Assembly: GCA_964640085.1 (NCBI GenBank)
Contig: CAZXFA010000042.1
Coordinates: forward strand, 1 to 18,307
Direction of reading: 5' to 3'
Origin: CAZXFA01 sp964640085
GTDB taxonomy: Bacteria > Actinomycetota > UBA4738 > HRBIN12
Length of the DNA stretch: 18,307 nt
The notes below the pieces were generated by a model. The model was not told the DNA's origin. It made no database searches and saw nothing but the letters and a program-made list of their open reading frames with translations. Of this stretch, positions 13,236-18,307 are shown one piece after another. Numbering within the stretch: position 1 is the stretch's first letter; every line of letters starts with the position of its first letter. The translations under genes were made by a program, and so were the position numbers.

Positions 13236-14366
13236 ATGCGCCTGCTCGTGGCCCCCGACAAGTTCCGCGGGACCCTAACGGCCGGGCAGGCCGCGGCCGC
13301 GATCGCGGCGGGCTGGCGCCGGACCCGACCGGAGGACGAGATCGACCAGGCTCCGATGGCCGATGGGGGAGAGGGCACCCTGGACGCGGTGCTCGCGACG
13401 ATGGGGGGCAGCCGACGGGTCGCGCGGGTGCGGGGTCCTCTGGGCGATCCGGTCGAGGCCGTGTTCGGGCTGATCGACGGGCCGAAGGGTCGCACCGCGG
13501 TGATCGAGCTGGCGCGGGCGTCCGGGCTCGAGCTCGTCACGCCCGCCCGCCGGGATCCGCTCCGGGCCTCCACGTGGGGGACCGGAGAGCTGATCCTCGC
13601 CGGGTGCCGAGAGGGAGCCCGCGAGGTGCTCCTGTGCATCGGTGGGAGCGCGACCGTGGACGGCGGCGCGGGGATCGCTCAGGCGCTGGGCGTGGGGCTC
13701 CTGGATGCGACGGGTCGCGACATCGGCCCCGGCGGCATCGGGCTGCTGGACCTGACCCGGGTCGACCTGGGCGGTATGCACGCGGCGGTCCGTGGCGCTC
13801 GCATCGTGGTGGCGTGCGACGTGGACAGCCCACTCATGGGGCCGGAGGGAGCCGCCCACGTCTTCGGGCCGCAGAAGGGCGCCTCGCCCCCGCAGGTGCT
13901 GGTGCTGGAGCGGGCGCTCGGCCACCTGGCGGCGGTCGTGCATCGCGACCTGGGCATCGACGTGCGCTCCCTCCCGGGCGGCGGGGCGGCGGGAGGCGCC
14001 GGAGCGGGCATGGCCGCCTTCCTGGGCGCCCGCCTCCGTCCGGGCGTGCGGGTCGTGATGGAGGTCCTGGACCTGCGTCGGCGGCTGCGGGAGGCCACGG
14101 CGGTCCTGACGGGCGAGGGAGCGTTCGATCGTCAGTCCGGGCGGGGGAAGGTGGTGGGTGGGGTCCTGGCCGCCGCCCGCGAGGCAGGTGTCCCGGCGGT
14201 GGTGCTGTGCGGGCGCGCGGAGCTCGTGCCCGATGGCGTCCTGGTGGTTTCCCTGGCCCAGCGCTTCGGGCTCGAGCGGGCGATGGCGGATCCCCGTCGC
14301 CTCGTGGAGGAACTGGCCTCGGAGGTCGCGGCGGGCGCCGACCGGCTATCGTCGTCCCCGCTGTGA
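13236..14366 (+). CDS. glxK: Glycerate 2-kinase (GlxK/GarK family)
   Basis: A 376-residue type II glycerate kinase that phosphorylates D-glycerate to 2-phosphoglycerate, feeding photorespiratory, glyoxylate or sugar-acid carbon into glycolysis. Family signatures are all present: the opening RLLVAPDKFRGTLTA (usually APDSFKGSLSA), APMADGGEGT, LLCIGGSATVDGG, ACDVDSPLMGPEGAAHVFGPQKG, the glycine-rich GGGAAGGAGAGM, and VLTGEGAFDRQSGRGK near the end. Length is typical (about 375-380). An in-frame ATG at 13221 would add five residues, but it overlaps the TATGGT box, so the ATG at 13236 is chosen. The frame is also open further upstream, antisense to the isomerase-fold gene, and that part is not coding. 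The stop overlaps the next gene's start as GTGA, suggesting coupled translation. Confidence 0.95.
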   Translation: MRLLVAPDKFRGTLTAGQAAAAIAAGWRRTRPEDEIDQAPMADGGEGTLDAVLATMGGSRRVARVRGPLGDPVEAVFGLIDGPKGRTAVIELARASGLELVTPARRDPLRASTWGTGELILAGCREGAREVLLCIGGSATVDGGAGIAQALGVGLLDATGRDIGPGGIGLLDLTRVDLGGMHAAVRGARIVVACDVDSPLMGPEGAAHVFGPQKGASPPQVLVLERALGHLAAVVHRDLGIDVRSLPGGGAAGGAGAGMAAFLGARLRPGVRVVMEVLDLRRRLREATAVLTGEGAFDRQSGRGKVVGGVLAAAREAGVPAVVLCGRAELVPDGVLVVSLAQRFGLERAMADPRRLVEELASEVAAGADRLSSSPL

Positions 14367-14833
14367 GCTCGGCGAGGGAGCGGTTCCTGGAGGCCGCGCG
14401 CGTCTCGGGTCATCCGGTCGAGGTCCGGACGTTCCCCCAGGGGACCAAGACGGCGCAGGACGCCGCGCGCGCGATCGGCTGCGAGGTCGGGCAGATCGTG
14501 AAATCGCTGGTCTTCGTGGCTGACGGCCGTCCCGTCCTGGCGCTCACCTCTGGTGCCAACCGCGTGGACGTGGCTCGGTTGGCGGCCCTGGCTGGCTCCG
14601 GGGAGGCGCGGCGCGCCGACCCGGAGGAGGCCAGGGCCGCCACCGGCTTCGCCGTGGGCGGGACCCCGCCGTTCGGGCACCTCGGGCCGGTCCGGGTCTT
14701 CATGGACCGCGACCTGCTGGCCTACGAGGAGATCTGGGCGGCAGCCGGGACCCCGGACTCCGTCTTCCGCACCACGCCGACGGAGCTCCGCCGGACCGCC
14801 CGAGCGGAGGTGGTGGACCTCAAGGAAACCTGA
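14363..14833 (+). CDS. YbaK/ProX-type aminoacyl-tRNA deacylase
   Basis: A 156-residue single-domain YbaK/aaRS-associated protein, which acts in trans to hydrolyse mischarged tRNA (Cys- or Ala-tRNAPro in characterised relatives). The conserved catalytic lysine is K47 in GQIVKSLVFVADG. The ALTSGANRVD strand and the active-site loop GGTPPFGHLG (99-108) are intact. RVFMDRDLLAYEEIWAAAG closes the fold. Which amino acid it removes cannot be told from sequence. The GTG start overlaps the glycerate kinase stop by 4 nt (GTGA). The only unusual context is the linkage of a carbon-metabolism kinase to a translation quality-control gene, which probably reflects operon packing. Confidence 0.93.
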   Translation: MSSARERFLEAARVSGHPVEVRTFPQGTKTAQDAARAIGCEVGQIVKSLVFVADGRPVLALTSGANRVDVARLAALAGSGEARRADPEEARAATGFAVGGTPPFGHLGPVRVFMDRDLLAYEEIWAAAGTPDSVFRTTPTELRRTARAEVVDLKET

Positions 14834-14864
14834 CCTTCCGGGTCGGGTTCGGGGGCTCGTCGGG

Positions 14865-14870
14865 TAGGAT
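14865..14870 (+). promoter_or_regulatory. Candidate -10 box for the A-type Fe-S carrier gene
   Basis: TAGGAT lies 33 nt before the ATG at 14904. A transcript starting near 14877-14878 would carry a short leader with GGAGG at 14896-14900, a proper ribosome-binding site for that ATG. This contrasts with the leaderless genes nearby. Confidence 0.45.
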
Positions 14871-14903
14871 GGTTGGACGACCCGCATGGCGTACGGAGGA
14901 CCG

Positions 14904-15224
14904 ATGATCCAGCTCAGCGAGAGCGCTGCCGGGAAGGTGAAGGAGCTCCTGGTGGAGGAGGGGAGGAGCGACATCGCGCTGCGTGTGGCGGTGCAGCCGG
15001 GCGGGTGCTCGGGGCTGCGGTACGCGATGTACCTGGATGACCAGACCAGCGAGAAGGACGTCGCGGAGGAGCAGTTCGGCGTGAGGATCGTCGTGGACGG
15101 GATGAGCATGCCCTACCTGACGGAGGCGACGATCGACTTCGTCGACACGCTCGAGGCCTCGGGCTTCACGATCGACAACCCGGTGGCCCAGGGCTCCTGC
15201 GCCTGCGGCCACTCCTTCCACTAG
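14904..15224 (+). CDS. A-type Fe-S cluster carrier (IscA/ErpA/SufA family)
   Basis: A 106-residue HesB/IscA-fold protein that carries assembled clusters to target apo-proteins. The three ligand cysteines are C35 in QPGGCSGLRY and C99/C101 in GSCACGHSFH at the C-terminus, the canonical C-x(n)-C-x-C arrangement. TIDFVDTLEASGFTIDNP is also typical. An upstream in-frame ATG at 14886 would add MAYGGP, but the ATG at 14904 has GGAGG just upstream and gives the family's normal MIQLSESAA start. The gene is about 8 kb from the suf operon and has its own likely promoter, so it may be regulated separately. ErpA, IscA and SufA subtypes cannot be told apart safely here. Confidence 0.95.
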   Translation: MIQLSESAAGKVKELLVEEGRSDIALRVAVQPGGCSGLRYAMYLDDQTSEKDVAEEQFGVRIVVDGMSMPYLTEATIDFVDTLEASGFTIDNPVAQGSCACGHSFH

Positions 15225-15232
15225 CGGACAAC

Positions 15233-15248
15233 CCGCCGGGCCCGGCGG
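15233..15248. terminator. Terminator-like GC palindrome after the A-type carrier gene
   Basis: CCGCCGGGCCCGGCGG is a perfect 16-nt palindrome starting 9 nt past the stop codon and able to fold as a 6-bp stem with a 4-nt loop. It is followed by the pyrimidine-rich CCTCCCTCTT, a plausible though not T-rich tail. Confidence 0.6.
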
Positions 15249-15256
15249 CCTCCCTC

Positions 15257-15517
15257 TTGCACCTGCAACCGGCGCTCGCCGGTCCCGCGGAGACATCGGC
15301 CTCCGACCGCGCGCCCGGTCCCGTGCAGGTGCCACGCTGGGGCCGGAGGTGGTGGCGGATGCTCGCCGCGATCGCCGTCTACGTACCGCACCTGCACCAC
15401 GCGCCGATCGACTGGCTCTGCATGGCCGTGATCGCGCTGGCGATGGCGGCACCGTCGCTCGTGGCCCGCGCGCGGCACGAGCTCTGGCGGCGCCGCGTCC
15501 TGTCGGCCATGCGGTAG
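15257..15517 (+). CDS. Small hypothetical protein with one membrane segment
   Basis: I do not recognise this 86-codon ORF. From about 15323 onward nearly every codon ends in G or C, the same third-position bias as the real genes here, which supports coding. The protein has a basic, tryptophan-rich stretch (VPRWGRRWWRML), then a hydrophobic segment (IDWLCMAVIALAMAAPSLVA) and a basic C-terminus (RARHELWRRRVLSAMR), consistent with a small inner-membrane protein. The start is uncertain. The TTG at 15257 lies just behind the palindrome and has no ribosome-binding site; the GTG at 15323 gives a 64-residue protein and a denser coding signal. The opposite-strand frame is arginine/histidine-rich and looks like a shadow. 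Confidence 0.45.
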   Translation: MHLQPALAGPAETSASDRAPGPVQVPRWGRRWWRMLAAIAVYVPHLHHAPIDWLCMAVIALAMAAPSLVARARHELWRRRVLSAMR

Positions 15518-15521
15518 CCCT

Positions 15522-15553
15522 GATGGGGGCGTCCCGATGGGGCGTCCCGGGAC
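15522..15553. repeat. Imperfect tandem repeat plus short palindrome between convergent genes
   Basis: GATGGGGGCGTCCC (15522-15535) is followed directly by GATGGGGCGTCCC (15536-15548), differing by one G. The end of the second copy forms the palindrome GTCCCGGGAC (15544-15553). It sits between the small plus-strand ORF and the minus-strand aminotransferase, so a bidirectional terminator is possible. Confidence 0.5.
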
Positions 15554-15574
15554 ACCGGCGTCGGCCGGCCGTCC

Positions 15575-16825
15575 TCAGTTCAACGTTCCCAACGCATCGG
15601 TGAGCCCCGAACGCAGTTCGTCCAGCCCGACGGCGTCGATCACGAGGGCGGGGGAGATCTGGAGGGCGCCGGTGGCAAGGGCCCGGGTCATGACACCGTG
15701 ACGGCGACAGGCCTCGACGGCTTTCGTGGGGAGCGAGGGGTCGGCCGCGATCGCGTCGGGGGAGAGTTGGACGGCGGCGAGCACCCCCGTCCCGGCTCGG
15801 ACCTCCTGGATCATCGAGAGCTCGGCGAGCGGGGCGAGGGTCTCGGCGAGCCGGGCCTCCAACCCGCGGGCTCGCGTGGGGAGGCCCTCCCGTTCCATCA
15901 GGTCGAGGTTGGCGAGCGCGGCGGCCGCCACCGTCGCGTGCCCGGCGTACGTGTAACCGTGACGCCACATCCCGGCCCCCGGCTGCCAGAAGGGCTCGGC
16001 CACCCATGGAGCAGCCAATACGGCGCCCATCGGCAGGTAGCCGCTCGTGATCCCCTTCGCGCAGGTGATCAGGTCCGGCGACAGGTCCCATCGCGAGCTC
16101 GCGAACCAGTCCCCGACCCGGCCGAAGCCCGTGATGACCTCGTCGGCCACGAACAGGACCCCGGTGGCGCGACAGATCTCGCGGACCTCGTCGAGGTAGC
16201 CCGGCGGCGGGGCGAACACGCCCCCGGCGCCGATCACCGGTTCGCAGAAGAAGGCGGCGACGCGCTCAGGCGTCGCGAACGCGATCGCGTCCCGGAGCTC
16301 GCGCGGGGAGTCCCAAGCCACCCTGACCACGTCGCCCACGAGGGTGCCGTAGCCGACGGCGTTGGCCTCGATCCCGGCGAGGCTGGTCCCGGCGATGTGC
16401 ATCCCGTGGTAGGCGCGCTCCCGGGTGATGAAGAGCGTCCGATCCGGCTGGCCGCGGAGCTGCCAGAACCGGCGGGCCATCTTGGTCGCGGTGTCGATCG
16501 AGTCCGAGCCGCCGCTCGTCATGAACACCGTGCTCCCGGGGACCGGCGCGAGCGCCGACACGCGTTCGGCTAGCTCGATCGCGGGTCGGTTGGAGAGGTC
16601 CCCGAACGTCGAGTACGCCGACAGCCGCCGGATCTGCCGGGCCACAGCATCGGCGATCTCGCCTCGGCCGTACCCCACGTTGCAGTACCAGAGTCCCGCG
16701 GTGGCGTCGAGGTAGCGGCGGCCCTGCTCATCCCAGACGTGGACGCCCTCGCCACGATCGATCACCAGCTCCCCGCCGCTCGCCAGCGCCGCCATGTCGG
16801 CGAACGAGTGCCAGAAGCGGGTCAT
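15575..16825 (-). CDS. Class III (omega) aminotransferase, PLP-dependent
   Basis: A 416-residue fold-type I aminotransferase of subgroup III. The N-terminus FWHSFADMAAL and GLWYCNVGYGRGEI match omega-amino acid:pyruvate aminotransferases. Other sites are the phosphate-cup SGGSDSIDTATKMAR (104-118), YHG (139-141), CEPVIGAGG (194-202), the PLP-nitrogen aspartate in FVADEVITGFGR (D228) and the PLP lysine K257 in TCAKGITSGYLPMGAV, followed by HGYTYAGHATVAAAALAN. Likely amino donors are beta-alanine, GABA, putrescine or another amine with pyruvate as acceptor, but specificity is not readable. It begins 31 nt downstream of the metH stop on the same strand with no obvious promoter or terminator, so it may be the distal gene of a metH transcript. 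No ribosome-binding site stands out before the ATG. Confidence 0.93.
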   Translation of the reverse strand: MTRFWHSFADMAALASGGELVIDRGEGVHVWDEQGRRYLDATAGLWYCNVGYGRGEIADAVARQIRRLSAYSTFGDLSNRPAIELAERVSALAPVPGSTVFMTSGGSDSIDTATKMARRFWQLRGQPDRTLFITRERAYHGMHIAGTSLAGIEANAVGYGTLVGDVVRVAWDSPRELRDAIAFATPERVAAFFCEPVIGAGGVFAPPPGYLDEVREICRATGVLFVADEVITGFGRVGDWFASSRWDLSPDLITCAKGITSGYLPMGAVLAAPWVAEPFWQPGAGMWRHGYTYAGHATVAAAALANLDLMEREGLPTRARGLEARLAETLAPLAELSMIQEVRAGTGVLAAVQLSPDAIAADPSLPTKAVEACRRHGVMTRALATGALQISPALVIDAVGLDELRSGLTDALGTLN

Positions 16826-16856
16826 CGGCGGCCTACGCGAGCAGGGTGGCCGAGAC

Positions 16857-18307
16857 TCACGTGGGGTCGTACGCGAGGTTCGGGCGCAGCCAGGCCTCGG
16901 CCTCGCGCCGGTCCATCCCGCAGCGCGCGGCGTAGTCCTCGACCTGGTCCTTCCCGAGCCGCCCCACGTTGAAGTACCGGGCCGCCGGGTGCGCGAAGTA
17001 CAGGCCGGAGACGCTCGCGGCGGGGGTCATGGCACACGTCTCGGTCAGATCCATGCCGATGGCCCCTGCCCCGAGCAGCTCGAACAGGGTGCGCTTTCGC
17101 GAGTGGTCCGGACACGCCGGATACCCGAACGCCGGCCTGATCCCTCGGTACCGTTCCTCGATCAGCTCCTGCGAGCTCATCCGGGGTCCGATCTCGTACC
17201 ACTCGCGTCGGACATGCTCGTGGAGCCATTCGGCGCATGCCTCGGCCAGGCGATCTGCGAGCGCCTTCACCATGATGGCCTCGTAGTCGTCGTGGGCGGC
17301 CTCGAACCCCGAGACGAGCTCGTCCGCTCCCAGGCCGGCCGTGCAGGCGAAGGCCCCGAGGTGATCGAGCAGCCGGGTCTCGGACGGGGCGACGTAGTCG
17401 GCCAGGGATCGGTTCGGGCGATCGTCGCCGTGGTCGGCCTGCTGGCGGAGCATCGGGAACCGCGTACCATCCTCCACCACGATGTCGTCCCCTTCGGCGC
17501 GGGCCGGCCAGTAGCCGTAGACCGCTCGCGCGCGGATCGTGTCCTCAGCGGCGATCCGATCCAAGAGGGCGTTCGCATGCGCGAACAGCTCCCGGGCGGC
17601 CGCCCCGTGCCCCGGATGGTCCAGCACCTGGGGGTAGCGACCCTTCAGCTCCCAGGCGGTGAAGAAGAACGTCCAGTCGATGTAGCCGCGCAGCGTCTCC
17701 AGGTCCGGCTCGGCGACCCGGGTCCCGGCGAACGGCGGAGCGGGCAGGTCCCCGCCGCGCCAGGCGACGGGTGTCCGGCGTTCGAGCGCGATGCGGTAGG
17801 GGAGCAGCGGCTGCGCTTGGCGTTCGGCGTGGAGCTCACGCAGACGGTGCTGTTCCTCGCGGTTCCGTCGGTCGAGCTTCTCCCGACGCTCCCCGTCGAG
17901 CAGGTCGGAGACCACCCCGACAACCCGCGACGCATCCGCGACGTGCACGACCGGTGACGAGTACCCGGGGGCGATCTTGACCGCGGTGTGCTGCCGGGAC
18001 GTGGTCGCCCCCCCGATCAGGAGGGGGAGATCCAGTCCCCTCCGCTCCATCTCCTGGGCCACCCCCTCCATCTCAGCCAGGGAGGGGGTGATCAGGCCGG
18101 AGCAACCCACCATGTCGCAGCCCTCCTGGACCGCGGTGTCGAGCAGGACGTCCGGCGGCACCATGACGCCGAGATCGATCACCTCGTAGTTGTTGCAGCC
18201 GAGGACGACCCCGACGATGTTTTTCCCGATGTCGTGCACGTCGCCTTTGACGGTCGCCATGACCACTTTCCCGGCACTGCGCTGGTTCGGGTTGGCCGCT
18301 TTCTCCG
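16857..18307 (-). CDS. metH: Cobalamin-dependent methionine synthase MetH, C-terminal part (5' end outside window)
   Basis: The frame is open to the window edge, giving the last 482 residues. MetH makes methionine from homocysteine and methyltetrahydrofolate. The cobalamin-binding domain shows GDVHDIGKNIVGVVLGCNNYE, with the lower-ligand histidine at visible residue 24, then VIDLGVMVPPDVLL, GCSGLITPSLAEM and LLIGGATTSRQHTAVKIAP. A linker leads to the AdoMet-binding reactivation domain with IDWTFFFTAWELKGRYP, EYRGIRPAFGYPACPDH-like signature (RPAFGYPACPDH from about 390) and TETCAMTPAASVSGLYFAHPAARYF. The C-terminus DQVEDYAARCGM is normal. Both C-terminal modules are intact, so this is the long MetH with its own reactivation domain. 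The homocysteine and folate domains, and any cobalamin riboswitch, lie beyond the window. Confidence 0.97.
   Translation of the reverse strand, partial: EKAANPNQRSAGKVVMATVKGDVHDIGKNIVGVVLGCNNYEVIDLGVMVPPDVLLDTAVQEGCDMVGCSGLITPSLAEMEGVAQEMERRGLDLPLLIGGATTSRQHTAVKIAPGYSSPVVHVADASRVVGVVSDLLDGERREKLDRRNREEQHRLRELHAERQAQPLLPYRIALERRTPVAWRGGDLPAPPFAGTRVAEPDLETLRGYIDWTFFFTAWELKGRYPQVLDHPGHGAAARELFAHANALLDRIAAEDTIRARAVYGYWPARAEGDDIVVEDGTRFPMLRQQADHGDDRPNRSLADYVAPSETRLLDHLGAFACTAGLGADELVSGFEAAHDDYEAIMVKALADRLAEACAEWLHEHVRREWYEIGPRMSSQELIEERYRGIRPAFGYPACPDHSRKRTLFELLGAGAIGMDLTETCAMTPAASVSGLYFAHPAARYFNVGRLGKDQVEDYAARCGMDRREAEAWLRPNLAYDPT

Noticed and set aside
14820..16091. A 423-codon minus-strand frame across the A-type carrier and part of the aminotransferase
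   Set aside because: Very Arg/Pro-rich with no motifs; both genes it crosses are well supported in other frames.
1..18307. tRNA, rRNA, CRISPR array, insertion sequence or prophage genes
   Set aside because: No tRNA-like TTCGA/CCA context, no regularly spaced repeats, no transposase, integrase or terminal inverted repeats were seen on either strand.

Overview
The window is GC-rich DNA (about 70% by eye) packed with bacterial housekeeping and envelope genes. The best-supported guess is an actinobacterium or a close deep-branching terrabacterial relative. The reasons are an actinobacterial-style suf gene order with a Rieske ferredoxin between sufD and sufC, a SufU-type scaffold, a protein of the mycothiol-dependent maleylpyruvate isomerase fold family, an ECF sigma/ZAS anti-sigma pair, very high GC3, and several leaderless genes whose TANNNT -10 box ends 7-8 nt before the start codon. 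The sequence gives no species-level identity.

Layout. 1-6800 is an Fe-S cluster assembly region: the 3' end of sufB, then two opposite-strand genes (a GNAT acetyltransferase and a long, two-domain dCTP deaminase), then a tight sufD - Rieske ferredoxin - sufC - sufS - sufU operon. 6804-8145 holds an inverted repeat and two convergent, dissimilar SAM methyltransferases. 8146-11021 has a divergent, apparently leaderless promoter pair, a DUF2207 membrane protein with a poly-glycine tail, and a FemAB/CelD-like acyltransferase. 11027-13187 (minus strand) reads, in transcription order, a maleylpyruvate-isomerase-fold protein, an ECF sigma factor and its membrane-anchored zinc-type anti-sigma factor. 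13236-15224 (plus) holds a glycerate 2-kinase, an overlapping YbaK-type aminoacyl-tRNA deacylase and an A-type Fe-S carrier. 15225-15574 contains a terminator-like palindrome, a small membrane-protein ORF and a short tandem repeat. 15575-18307 (minus) holds a class III aminotransferase downstream of the C-terminal half of methionine synthase MetH, which runs off the window.

How the genes fit together. SufS removes sulfur from cysteine, SufU accepts it, and SufB/SufC/SufD build the cluster. The A-type carrier encoded 8 kb away probably delivers clusters to clients. The Rieske protein may supply electrons or be a client. The sigma/anti-sigma pair is a membrane-linked transcriptional switch.

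I found no mobile element, CRISPR array, rRNA, tRNA or phage gene, and no convincing new multi-gene system. The most worthwhile observations are the repeated leaderless TANNNT-N7 start architecture (which changes several start codons), the split suf locus, two divergent promoters with overlapping -10 boxes, and an inverted repeat lying on a methyltransferase promoter.
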